DNA of 59,915 bases, taken from assembly GCA_050331715.1 (NCBI GenBank), contig JBHJGO010000133.1:1-59915 (forward strand), read 5' to 3'. The notes below the pieces were generated by a model. That model had not been told where the DNA came from. It worked only from the letters and a program-made list of their open reading frames with translations, and did no database searches. The number at the start of each line of letters is the position of its first letter. Position 1 is the first letter of the stretch. Both the position numbers and the translations under genes were made by a program. This document shows positions 10,081 to 18,765 of this stretch, one piece after another. This DNA comes from JBHJGO01 sp050331715 (GTDB lineage: Bacteria > Cyanobacteriota > Cyanobacteriia > Cyanobacteriales > Microcoleaceae).

Positions 10081-11076
10081 ATGGATGTCAGTGAGCTCTT
10101 AGAAAAATATCAAAGCGGAGAAAGAGACTTTCAAGGGGTCAATCTGAGAGGTGCTGAACTGAGTCAAGCTGACCTGATTGGCGCTGATTTCAGTCATGCT
10201 GATGTCGAAGGGGCAAATTTCGTTTTTGCCTATCTCAATGGGGCCAATTTTCATCGGGCTAATCTTTCTAAAACCAGACTGTGTGGCGCAAACTTAAACA
10301 AAGTCAACCTAGGAGGAGCGAAACTGAATGACGCTGACCTTCAGGGCGTTGTTGTTCAGGGTGGCGATCTGCGGCAAGCTGACCTTTCCCTGGCCAGCCT
10401 TCTGGATGCCAATTTAATCCAGGCTGACCTGCGCGGTTCTAATCTTCAGGGAGCTGACCTGCGGGGAGCGTGCCTGCGTGCGGCAAACATGCGCTACTAG
10501 CGACGAATGTATGAAGGGGTGAATTTGCGGGGAGCTGACCTGCGAGGCACTGATCTACGGGGGGTGAATTTAACCGGAGCTGACCTGACCCGCGTGAATC
10601 TGAGTGGTGCAAATCTGAGTGAGGCCGTTCTGCGAGGAGTGGGTCTCAGTCAAGCAAATATTATTCAGGCCAATCTCCAGTCTGCTTTTCTCACCGAAGC
10701 CAATTTGACCGAGGCTAGATTGTTAGGGGCAAACTTGAAAAAAGTAAAGTTGGAGCGGGCCGTTCTGACCCATGCTCAGTTGTTACGAGTTGACCTATGC
10801 GACTCAATCATGGCTGATGTCCAATTGATGAATGCCAATCTCAGCTATGCCGATTTAAGTCGAGTGAATCTGGTTCGAGCCGATCTGAGCCGCACCGATC
10901 TGAGCTATGCCAACTTAACTCAATGTGATTTAACCGATGCATCTCTAGCCCGAACTAATTTAAAAAATGCCAATTTAAGTTACACCTATTTGACCCGTGT
11001 CGAACTGAGCAGTGCCAATACGGTGGGGGCAAGACTCAGAGGAGCAGTGATGCCTAATGGAGAAGTTCATAGTTAG
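10081..11076 (+). pseudogene. Pentapeptide-repeat protein interrupted by one in-frame TAG
   Basis: A GAGGAG ribosome site precedes ATG 10081. The frame runs as an A(D/N)Lxx right-handed beta-helix protein to TAG at 10498-10500, then continues in the same frame to 11076. Reading through the stop gives about 331 residues of nearly unbroken pentapeptide repeats. The residues around the stop, ANMRY-stop-RRMYEGVNLRGADL, resemble a short linker between two coils in cyanobacterial relatives where Gln is common, so CAG to TAG is the likely change. An internal ATG at 10507 could start a 189-aa product. A recent nonsense mutation or a sequencing error are both possible. Confidence 0.75.
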
Positions 11077-11250
11077 CGCCATAGTCACAAGATACGAGCT
11101 GCAAAATAATCCGGAATCGCTACTCACCCGATTGGAGGAATATATTGGGGGATGTTAATGCTTGCATCAAAATGACATGATTGAAGTAGACCTAATTAAG
11201 TCGAGGTCTTTCATATTAATCAAGCAACCAAAATTACTTAAAAAGAAAAA

Positions 11251-11724
11251 ATGAGAGATACAGGATTAGCATATTTATTGTGGTGTACATGTTTCTTCGG
11301 AGTTTGTGGCGCTCACAGATTTTATAATGGAAAATATATTTCCGGGTTGATTTGGCTATTCACTGGCGGATTTGTGGGTATCGGTCAACTGATTGACTTG
11401 ATGCTAATTCCAGGGATGGTTGAGCGCAAGAACTTACAATACAAACTGGAACAGCAACAATTATCTCAAAATCAGCTCACTCAAGAATTGATTCTAGAGC
11501 GCAAACAAACAGCGGCTCTTCCGGCTGTCCCAGAATCAGATACTTACAAGATTCTCAGACTTGCAAAAGATCATCCTGAAGGAGTATCCGTTGCCGACTG
11601 TGTGATTGCTACAGAAAAGCCCATTCCAGAGGTAAGGAATCTTTTGCAAAAGCTCTATGATGATTGGCTATTAAATCGGGACACTCCAAACCTCACAGGT
11701 AGTGTAATTTATTACCTGGTTTAG
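11251..11724 (+). CDS. TM2-domain protein with C-terminal helical/winged-helix-like region
   Basis: 157 aa. Residues 5-55 form the TM2 domain: two transmembrane helices joined by a short turn with GAHRFYNGKYISGLIW and IGQLIDLMLIPGMV. A Gln-rich coiled coil (about 60-85) and a cytoplasmic domain (about 100-157) follow. TM2 domains are widespread and of unclear function. The start is ATG at 11251 after an A-rich tract. Confidence 0.8.
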   Translation: MRDTGLAYLLWCTCFFGVCGAHRFYNGKYISGLIWLFTGGFVGIGQLIDLMLIPGMVERKNLQYKLEQQQLSQNQLTQELILERKQTAALPAVPESDTYKILRLAKDHPEGVSVADCVIATEKPIPEVRNLLQKLYDDWLLNRDTPNLTGSVIYYLV

Positions 11725-11803
11725 AGCTATTTCTTTCAAAGCTGCGTAGGAACTGTCGGTTTGCTGATTTCTGGGAGACAGGAGAAATAAGCTAAGTCTG
11801 AGA

Positions 11804-12001
11804 GTGATGCCAGCAACTTTGCATTATAGGATTACCAGCATAGAGACCAGCCAATTCGTGTCGTTGCCTTCACTCTCAACGACTAATTCTGGTGGCGTGC
11901 TCAACGATGATCCGAATGGTCAGTTATCGAGTAAAATCCGGCTATCAGTCGATTTTTCTGAGAGCGGTTCAGAAGGCGGCTCATCAAGTTGTGACCCATG
12001 A
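11804..12001 (+). CDS. Possible small ORF coupled to the next gene
   Basis: A 65-aa GTG-started frame whose TGA overlaps the ATG of the following gene (ATGA at 11998). The overlap is the only support. The composition is Ser-rich, no family is recognised and the ribosome site is weak. It could be non-coding. Confidence 0.25.
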   Translation: MMPATLHYRITSIETSQFVSLPSLSTTNSGGVLNDDPNGQLSSKIRLSVDFSESGSEGGSSSCDP

Positions 12002-12444
12002 CTACCCGATCACTGCGAATCGAGAAAATTCTGCCTCCCTCCGTTGCCCATGCGATCGCCATCCTGGTTGATTATTGTGAGCAATGTGAAGACATCGTGA
12101 TTCATGATCGGTCGATTAATGTGGAGACATGGTTAGTGCAGCAGTTTCTCAACGAGGCCTTGAGCAGCCTAACTGAAGGATTTGGGACACTAGGAGATAT
12201 TGATCCTAATGCTGGGCCAATGCCACAACCCTCAAAATCAGTTGTAGTAAAACGACAACTGGTCAAGCTTTGTGAGTGGATTGAGTGGGATGAGGGAAAA
12301 ACATTCTTTCAAGAGAATGGCGAGGATTGGTTGGACATTTGGCTAGCAGAAACCCCCCAGGAAGAACAGACACCTGAGTGGGAATCTGACATGGCCAGGG
12401 TTGCAGTAATGCTAGAGCAGTATCAGGCTAGAGTGACTGGCTAG
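11998..12444 (+). CDS. Hypothetical acidic protein upstream of the pqq pair
   Basis: 148 aa, acidic and Trp-rich toward the C-terminus (WIEWDEG, WLDIWLAE). No transmembrane segment, signal peptide or recognised family. It lies 231 bp upstream of the pqqA-like gene on the same strand, so a link to the PQQ genes is possible but unsupported. Confidence 0.6.
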   Translation: MTTRSLRIEKILPPSVAHAIAILVDYCEQCEDIVIHDRSINVETWLVQQFLNEALSSLTEGFGTLGDIDPNAGPMPQPSKSVVVKRQLVKLCEWIEWDEGKTFFQENGEDWLDIWLAETPQEEQTPEWESDMARVAVMLEQYQARVTG

Positions 12445-12675
12445 AGGATCAAACAATCATTGTTCAATTTATCTCCAACAGATTATCTCCAACAGCGCTT
12501 TTCTGAGAATATGCTGAATGCTACGACGCCGACTTGTTCTCTATAATGATTGATGTTTTCAGTTGATCCAAGCAGTCAACCCCTTCGAGGCAAATGGCCC
12601 AACTTCAAAAGATTCGATGCGGACTGTTTTGCTTCAGGGATAATTTCTAGAAAAATAATAGTCAGAGGAATAACT

Positions 12676-12870
12676 ATGCTGCGTCAAACTCACAAACAAT
12701 TCGTACCAACGAATAAAGCGACCGATTCATCTCCAACTCCTCGTCTAGCTCAGCGTCCGGAAGCCGCATCGTCATCCGTGGAAAAACCCGCAGCAATCTG
12801 GGAATCGCCGACAGTGGAAGAATTTAACCTTTGCATGGAGGTCACAGCCTATGTTCAGCAGTGGGATTGA
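12676..12870 (+). CDS. pqqA: PqqA-like PQQ precursor peptide with long N-terminal leader
   Basis: 64 aa, with AGAGGA upstream of ATG 12676; the frame is open further upstream (12550) without a better start. The C-terminal 24 residues read WESPTVEEFNLCMEVTAY followed by VQQWD, matching the PqqA pattern W-x2-P-x-V-x-E-x4-M-E-V-T-x-Y. E55 and Y59 keep the exact E-x3-Y spacing of the Glu and Tyr that PqqE cross-links to form pyrroloquinoline quinone. Canonical PqqA is only 22-30 residues; here about 40 extra Ser/Thr/Pro-rich residues precede the core. pqqB follows after 59 bp. The motif and the neighbour together make the call. Confidence 0.82.
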   Translation: MLRQTHKQFVPTNKATDSSPTPRLAQRPEAASSSVEKPAAIWESPTVEEFNLCMEVTAYVQQWD

Positions 12871-12929
12871 GTTCTCAGGAAATTAGTTTCTCAGGAATTC
12901 AAAAAATAGATTTTTAAAAAATAGACCTC

Positions 12930-13856
12930 ATGCGTTTACGGATTCTTGGCTCGGCGGCTGGCGGCGGGTTTCCTCAGTGGAATTGTAATTGCCCAGGATG
13001 TCAAGCTGTTCGGGATGGTCATCCCGGCGTTCATTCCTGTACTCAATCTTCCATCGCTATTCAGGCTGCGTCAGAATCCTGGTTTTTGGTGAATGCTTCC
13101 CCTGACATTCGTCAACAGTTGGAACAACTCCGAGATTTACCCCCAAACTCATCTCCGACCACCATTCGCTCTAGCCCAATCGCAGGGATAGTGTTGAGCG
13201 ATGCAGAAATTGACCATACTGCGGGATTGATGATCCTACGGGAGTCAGTTGAACCCTTGCAAATTTACAGCACCGAGACGGTACGGAAAGCCCTGACGGA
13301 AGGTTTCCCCCTCCTGCGGGTACTCAAGGACTATTGTGGGGTTCAGTGGTTCAATCTGGAACCTGGCTCTTCCATCTATTTAGGCAATCATAAACAATCC
13401 AGTCTGGTGGTGGAACCCTTTCTCCTACCTGCTAAGCCTCCTAAATATATGCGTTCTAGTTTTTCGGGCGAAGGGAGTTGGGTTGTTGGATTGACCTTTC
13501 GAGACTTGAGTAATGGTAGTATTTTGACCTATGCTCCGGCCCTGGCAGATTTGTCCAATTCGGTTTTGGAGCGATTTGCCGCTAGCGATTGTATTTTGGT
13601 GGATGGGACATGCTGGCAAGATTCAGATCTGGTGAATCTGGGAATGTCTACCCGAACAGCCCGGTCAATGGGTCATCTACCCCTGTCGGGAGCCGATGGC
13701 AGTCTCGTTAAACTGGCTCAGCTCTCTCGACCTCGCAAGATTCTGATCCACATCAATAACACTAACCCGATTCTGATCCCTGGCTCCGTTGAACGTCAGC
13801 AGGTCGAAGCGTCAGGCGTGGAGGTTGGTTATGACGGTCTTATGATTGAGTTGTGA
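12930..13856 (+). CDS. pqqB: PqqB, metallo-beta-lactamase-fold PQQ biosynthesis protein
   Basis: 308 aa, the standard PqqB length. It begins MRLRILGSAAGGGFPQWNCNC with the zinc-type cluster CNCPGC near residues 19-24. Further PqqB marks are NASPDIRQQL, LSDAEIDHTAGLMILRE and the closing HINNTNPI segment. PqqB is an iron-dependent hydroxylase acting on the Glu-Tyr-derived intermediate, upstream of the PqqC step. It follows pqqA as in classical operons, but pqqC, pqqD and pqqE are not in the window: katG comes next. Confidence 0.93.
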   Translation: MRLRILGSAAGGGFPQWNCNCPGCQAVRDGHPGVHSCTQSSIAIQAASESWFLVNASPDIRQQLEQLRDLPPNSSPTTIRSSPIAGIVLSDAEIDHTAGLMILRESVEPLQIYSTETVRKALTEGFPLLRVLKDYCGVQWFNLEPGSSIYLGNHKQSSLVVEPFLLPAKPPKYMRSSFSGEGSWVVGLTFRDLSNGSILTYAPALADLSNSVLERFAASDCILVDGTCWQDSDLVNLGMSTRTARSMGHLPLSGADGSLVKLAQLSRPRKILIHINNTNPILIPGSVERQQVEASGVEVGYDGLMIEL

Positions 13857-14227
13857 TGAGGAAAGTCAAGCCAGCTATCTAGACAGGAAGCAGAACTGGC
13901 AATGGGGTAAAGACCTCTTCCGATAGATAAACTGATTGTAGGATTGCTGGTACCATTATTGATGATTTCATCATGATGGTGGTTGTGTGTGCATTGGATA
14001 ATGAAGGCAATTTTCAGCTCAATCCAGCATTGCTCGTTGGGCGTTGTAACCGCCGATGAGATTGTTGCTATTGTTCTATCCTTTGCCGCTTTTGCCTGTC
14101 TGCGCTGCAACGGGAAGCAGTCAACCTTGACCCCAACTGAATGGCATTAAAACGCCGTTCGAAGCACCGTAGATGGCGATGCTCAACTCCAACTTGCCAA
14201 CAAAATTTATTAGAAAGGATCGAACCC
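13857..14227. other. Gene-free interval before katG
   Basis: 371 bp. The katG frame is open back to 14141, but those 29 residues are basic, lack a ribosome site and do not resemble KatG. No terminator, tRNA or recognised operator was seen; the katG promoter presumably lies here. Confidence 0.5.
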
Positions 14228-16543
14228 ATGTCTAGTAATTCTCCTCCAAATCTGCCACAGTCTGCTCCTGCACAATGCCCCTTTCGTGGAACCCGCATTG
14301 GTGGCGCTCTCGGCTCCAAACCACAAACCGACGATTGGTGGCCGAATCGGCTGCAAGTCGAACTGCTTCATACACAGTCGTCCCTATCTAACCCGCTGAA
14401 AGATTTTGATTACAAAGCAGCCTTTGAGAAGATTGCCTTCGAGCAGTTGAAGAATGACATCAAAACGTTGTTGACAGAATCAAAGGACTGGTGGCCAGCC
14501 GACTATGGCAACTACGGGCCTCAGATGATCCGAATGGCGTGGCATTCTGCTGGTACCTATCGAATTGCGGACGGTCGGGGTGGAGCGAGTCAGGGGATGC
14601 AGCGCTTCGCCCCAATTAATTCCTGGTGGGATAATGGAAATACAGACAAGTCACGACGATTGCTCTGGCCAATTAAGAAGAAGTATGGTGCGGCACTGAG
14701 CTGGGCTGATCTGATGATCCTGGTAGGGAACTGTGCGCTTGAGATCATGGGCTTTAAAACATTTGGCTATGGGGGTGGCCGTGTTGATGCCTGGGAAGCG
14801 GATCGGGCCACCTACTGGGGGCCTGAGTTCTGGAATGGTCAGCCGTTCAAGGAAAATGGTCAGCTCAAGGAAAACGGTCAGCAGCACCTGGGTCATCCAG
14901 ATGAGATGGTCACCAGCAATATTCGGTGGATCGGTGAGCCAGACGACAACCACTATGACCTCGAAAACCCATTGGCAGCTTCACACCAAGCGCTGATTTA
15001 CGTTGATCCAGAGGGGCCAAACGGTGAAGGGGATCCTGCTGCCTCTGCTAGTGACATCCGTGAAACCTTTGCTCGTATGGCCATGAACGATGAGGAAACC
15101 GTCGCCCTGATCGCAGGGGGTCACGCCTTTGGTAAAAGCCACGGCATGGTCTCACCAGATAAGATCGGCCCCGCACCAGAAGCTGCGCCGATCCAAGCGA
15201 TGGGCCTAGGTTGGCAAAATCCTGAAGGGACTGGATTTGCCCAATACACCATGACAAACGGGATTGAAGGTTCCTGGACACAAAATCCGACTCAATGGGA
15301 CAACAGCTACCTGGAAAACCTGTTTAAGTATGATTGGGAACAGACCCAGAGTCCAGCCGGTGCCATTCAGTGGAAGCCGAGCAACCCGGATGCACCCAAA
15401 ACGCCAGATGCTCACCAGCCAGGTGTGGAACATTCATTAATGATGATGACTTCTGATTTAGCATTGAAGGTCGATCCGGACTATCGCGCAATCTGCCAGC
15501 GTTTTCTGGATGACTTTGATTACTTTAGTGATGTGTTTGCCCGTGCCTGGTACAAACTGACCCATCGGGACATGGGGCCAAAAACCCGTTACCTCGGCCC
15601 AGAAATTCCTGAGGAAGATTTGCTGTGGCAGGATCCGGTTCCAGCGCTCGACCATGATGTTGTTGATGCAGCCGATATTGATTCTCTTAAGAGTAAGATT
15701 TTAGCGAGTGAACTCTCCGTTCCGGCACTGGTGTCAGCCGCCTGGTCATCAGCATCGACCTATCGTGACTCCGACAAGCGGGGTGGAGCCAATGGTGGCC
15801 GGATTCGCCTGAATCCTCAGAAAGTTTGGGAAATGAATCGACCCCCGGAACTTAACCAAGTTCTATCAACTTTTGAGCAAATTCAGTCAGAATTCAACGC
15901 AGCTCAGCTAGGCAACAAAAAAATCTCACTCGCAGATTTGATTGTCCTAGGCGGTTGTGCTGCGATTGAACAGGCAGCAAAAGAGGCTGGAATCAACGTC
16001 AACGTTCCATTTACCCCCGGTCGAATGGATACAACTCAGGAACTGACTAATGTCGAAAGCTTTGAATGGCTCAAGCCAGTCTCAGATGGGTTTCGTAACT
16101 ATCACAACGATGCGGTTGGTTATAGGGTAAAGCCAGAGCGTATCTTCCTTGATCGCGCCCACCTCCTCACACTGACTGCACCGGAGTGGACGGTTCTTAC
16201 GGGTGGACTGCGCGTCCTCAATCAGAATTGGGACTATTCCAAGCACGGTCTCTTCACCGATCAACCGGGTGTCTTGACCAACGATTTCTTCTGTGTACTG
16301 ACCAGCATGGACTACGAATGGCAGCCGATTGATGAGCGCGAGATGATCTTTAACCTCCGCGATCGCAAAACGGACGAAACGAGGTTCATTGCAACTCGCT
16401 GTGATCTGATCTTCGGTTCAAACGCGGAGCTACGTCAGGTTGCTGAAGTCTACGCCGCTGATGATGGTCATGAGCGCATGGTCAAGGACTTTGTGGCAGC
16501 TTGGAACAAGGTGATGATGCTTGACCGCTTCGATCTCTGCTGA
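14228..16543 (+). CDS. katG: Catalase-peroxidase KatG
   Basis: The start at 14228 follows AAAGGA and gives MSSNSPPNLPQ, 771 aa. A bifunctional haem enzyme that removes hydrogen peroxide. Distal haem-pocket residues R102, W105 and H106 sit in RMAWHSAGTYR and the proximal H299 in GGHAFGKSHG. W105, Y258 (YVDPEGPNG) and M284 (RMAMND) match the Met-Tyr-Trp adduct needed for catalase activity. The C-terminal degenerate peroxidase half is present. The N-terminus is somewhat longer than usual, and residues ~213-225 hold a short duplication (KENGQ). A terminator follows at 16575. Confidence 0.96.
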   Translation: MSSNSPPNLPQSAPAQCPFRGTRIGGALGSKPQTDDWWPNRLQVELLHTQSSLSNPLKDFDYKAAFEKIAFEQLKNDIKTLLTESKDWWPADYGNYGPQMIRMAWHSAGTYRIADGRGGASQGMQRFAPINSWWDNGNTDKSRRLLWPIKKKYGAALSWADLMILVGNCALEIMGFKTFGYGGGRVDAWEADRATYWGPEFWNGQPFKENGQLKENGQQHLGHPDEMVTSNIRWIGEPDDNHYDLENPLAASHQALIYVDPEGPNGEGDPAASASDIRETFARMAMNDEETVALIAGGHAFGKSHGMVSPDKIGPAPEAAPIQAMGLGWQNPEGTGFAQYTMTNGIEGSWTQNPTQWDNSYLENLFKYDWEQTQSPAGAIQWKPSNPDAPKTPDAHQPGVEHSLMMMTSDLALKVDPDYRAICQRFLDDFDYFSDVFARAWYKLTHRDMGPKTRYLGPEIPEEDLLWQDPVPALDHDVVDAADIDSLKSKILASELSVPALVSAAWSSASTYRDSDKRGGANGGRIRLNPQKVWEMNRPPELNQVLSTFEQIQSEFNAAQLGNKKISLADLIVLGGCAAIEQAAKEAGINVNVPFTPGRMDTTQELTNVESFEWLKPVSDGFRNYHNDAVGYRVKPERIFLDRAHLLTLTAPEWTVLTGGLRVLNQNWDYSKHGLFTDQPGVLTNDFFCVLTSMDYEWQPIDEREMIFNLRDRKTDETRFIATRCDLIFGSNAELRQVAEVYAADDGHERMVKDFVAAWNKVMMLDRFDLC

Positions 16544-16574
16544 TCTCGGTAAGAACTTTCAGGGTTTAAAGATG

Positions 16575-16621
16575 TAGCCTCAACTCTGCTTCAATGCTTA
16601 AACGTTGGGGCTATTTGTTTT
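16575..16621 (+). terminator. katG terminator
   Basis: TAGCCTCAAC (16575-16584) pairs with GTTGGGGCTA (16604-16613), with one G-T pair, followed by TTTGTTTT. It lies 31 bp past the katG stop. Confidence 0.8.
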
Positions 16622-16704
16622 GACTCACACGACGATACAGCGTTTTGAACATTGGTGAGCGTAGGAGATTGGGGATTGCTTCAGTCTACCAAATTCATAC
16701 CTTG

Positions 16705-17028
16705 CTAGACCTGGAAAGGCTGTATCTGTTCAGGAACTGTAGATGGAGCGGCAGAAGAAGACTGCCCAAGCTCTAGCTCTTTTCCTTCAAAAAAACAGTG
16801 AATCTCTTCCTGATTCAGAGTTGGTGCAATCTGTTGGCAAACTGCCAAACATTCCCGACTTTTTTCCTCTTGAGTCACATAGAGAATCGTTCTTCTGTCT
16901 TGAGCAGTTAGAGCACAGAGAAAATCATCATTCAAGTCAAAGTTGCTGTTCAATTGTGGTAATGCTGTTAAGAACAGCCCCAAAATGACAACCGTGTGAA
17001 TTTTGGACAAAAATTGTTTGATGACCAT
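16705..17028 (-). CDS. Small exported or membrane-anchored hypothetical protein
   Basis: 107 aa from ATG 17028, which has AAGGAGG eight bases upstream; the longer frame to 17145 has no such site. Residues 10-25 (VVILGLFLTAL) form a signal peptide or anchor. The mature part has four Cys (FLCAL, RECLAVCQQ, IHCFF), which could form disulfides in the periplasm. No family recognised. Confidence 0.65.
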   Translation of the reverse strand: MVIKQFLSKIHTVVILGLFLTALPQLNSNFDLNDDFLCALTAQDRRTILYVTQEEKSRECLAVCQQIAPTLNQEEIHCFFEGKELELGQSSSAAPSTVPEQIQPFQV

Positions 17029-17181
17029 TCTTAATACCTCCTTGATAAGCCTGAACCCACTCCGATTATAACGTTTGTGTTTTCCCAATTTAAAACAGCA
17101 GAAACAGGTCAAACCTGCTCCAACAAAATGAGGGCAAGCCTCCAAACAACCTTGATGGCTTAAATCAGTTTTAACAGTGGT

Positions 17182-17662
17182 TCAAGCACCTCCAAGCTGC
17201 TTTTCAATCGCATCACAGGCTGTACCCGCGCCATTTTCTGCCTGTACTATACGCCCTATCTCTGCTGCTTTTATTGCATAGCCAGGAGTTTCCATTAATT
17301 CACTCAACTCCTTCATAATCTGTGATGCTGAATACCGCTCACGCACTATCGTGCGAGAAGTTCCCATTCGTTTGACTCGTGCAGCATTGTCAGGTTGGTC
17401 GAGCGTATGGGGCACGATCAGGGTTGGCCGCCCTGCTCTTAATGCCTGAGCCGTTGTTCCTTCATTCAATCTGCTTAGGATTTTCTGGCAAATTAGGGCG
17501 AATTCTATGAAATTCCAACCCCAAAGACTCAACCTTCGTTCGATATGCTTCTGTCGTTGCCAGCACAATATCGTGACCGCGATCGCGCAAGCCCAAACCC
17601 AAGGCAATGAAGGGATGTAGATCGCCCAGTGAACCCCATGTGGTTAAAGTAATTCGGCTCAC
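17182..17662 (-). pseudogene. UGT/MGT-type glycosyltransferase remnant, middle deleted
   Basis: Two frames hold opposite ends of one GT-B enzyme. The N-terminus (GTG 17662, MSRITLTTWGSLGDLHPFIALG) is the start of a sterol-glucosyltransferase-like protein and runs to a stop near 17462. The C-terminus continues from about 17460 in another frame with GTTAQALRAGRPTLIVPHTLDQPDNAARV, the sugar-nucleotide donor segment. The ~250 residues normally between them are missing and the frames do not match, so this is an internal deletion plus frameshift. No active enzyme is expected. Confidence 0.8.
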
Positions 17663-17811
17663 ACTGCTACCTCATTGAGTGAAATATACCGCCCTTCATT
17701 CTGAACTGTATTCAACCCAGTCAACCACCATCAAGATCCAGTCGCATTCCTAGCTCCTCGACAATTTCTGCAGTCCAGAGCATTTTGAGGAAACCTCTGT
17801 GACGAACTGAT

Positions 17812-18672
17812 TCAGGAAACTTCCTCATCCGGGTCAACTCCCAATTGCCTGAGCCTTTCAGCCAGCCGCTCGGCTCGTTGTCGCTCAGATTCAGCCCGTT
17901 GTCGCTCAGATTTAGCCCGTTGTCGCTCAGATTCAGTCCGTTGTTGTTCAATTGCTTTACCCTCTGCCCCAGTTGGCAGTACTTCCCCTTGCGGATCGCA
18001 CCAGCGTAACCATTGGCGAGTGACCTTTTCTTCAAACTGCCCTTCCCACAGGGTCAGGCCGACACCAGTTGTATCGAGCAATGTAGCTTGACCCAGGGCA
18101 GTAATTCCTGACTCTGGTGTTAGCTCCACATATTCCCCCGATATCAGGCTCCAAATCCTTAGCAGCGCATTGTTCATATTGGCTTCGTCTTGGATCTGTC
18201 GCAGCGGATCGTACACCGCGTAGTAGGTAACACCGATTTGAGCGTAGATGTCTTTTTTACTTTTCGCTCTACCTTTACTTTTGGATCTGGCGCTGAGGGT
18301 TACTTCGTCACCTTCTCGATTGGAGACGATTTCGATGCAGATGTCGGGAACTTTGCCAAATTCCCAGACAAAGTAAGCGCGATCGCGTCGTTCGCTCAGA
18401 TCCTCAGCCCGCTGCACGTCCAAGCTCAGGAACATATCGGGCACAACAGGCTCCCCTTTGAGTTTGTAAAACAGCCCTACATTGGCTTCGGCAATGAAAG
18501 GTAACGGTAGGATGTCGTTGCTACACAGGGCATCCACTAACAAGCGCTGCTGCTGAGCAGACTGAAAATTATCCACAGGGGTGTCGTCTTCAATCGTAAG
18601 GTGACTAATGTCTAGCTCGTCAACCGTATTGGTAGAATCTGTTGGTTCGGTGTTGAGCAACTGTTGAACCAT
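17812..18672 (-). CDS. Uma2 family (PD-(D/E)XK-like) protein with coiled-coil tail
   Basis: 286 aa. The Uma2/DUF820 core (about residues 35-200) shows PDMFLSLDV, DICIEIVSN and KKDIYAQIGVTYYAVYDP, the usual acidic and Lys positions of this restriction-endonuclease-like fold. Uma2 genes are multicopy in cyanobacteria and of unknown function. The C-terminal ~45 residues are a charged coiled coil with about three tandem SERQRA(K/E)E units encoded by 21-bp repeats near 17879-17945, a site prone to slippage. Confidence 0.85.
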   Translation of the reverse strand: MVQQLLNTEPTDSTNTVDELDISHLTIEDDTPVDNFQSAQQQRLLVDALCSNDILPLPFIAEANVGLFYKLKGEPVVPDMFLSLDVQRAEDLSERRDRAYFVWEFGKVPDICIEIVSNREGDEVTLSARSKSKGRAKSKKDIYAQIGVTYYAVYDPLRQIQDEANMNNALLRIWSLISGEYVELTPESGITALGQATLLDTTGVGLTLWEGQFEEKVTRQWLRWCDPQGEVLPTGAEGKAIEQQRTESERQRAKSERQRAESERQRAERLAERLRQLGVDPDEEVS

Positions 18673-18765
18673 CGCTAGTAGAAGAATTCATCATTCATTA
18701 TTATGGCATAGAGAACTGTCCGATCAGTTCCGTTGCTGATGCGAGTGCCAGAAATCGGTAGCGAC

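Noticed and set aside
12550..12675. Longer N-terminus for the PqqA-like protein
   Set aside because: No start with a ribosome site, and the composition is unlike a leader; ATG 12676 has AGAGGA upstream.
13829..14110. 93-aa minus-strand frame between pqqB and katG
   Set aside because: Overlaps the pqqB end, has no ribosome site and no recognisable family; low-complexity translation.
14141..14227. Longer KatG N-terminus
   Set aside because: The extra 29 residues are basic, unlike KatG, and the ribosome site lies before 14228.
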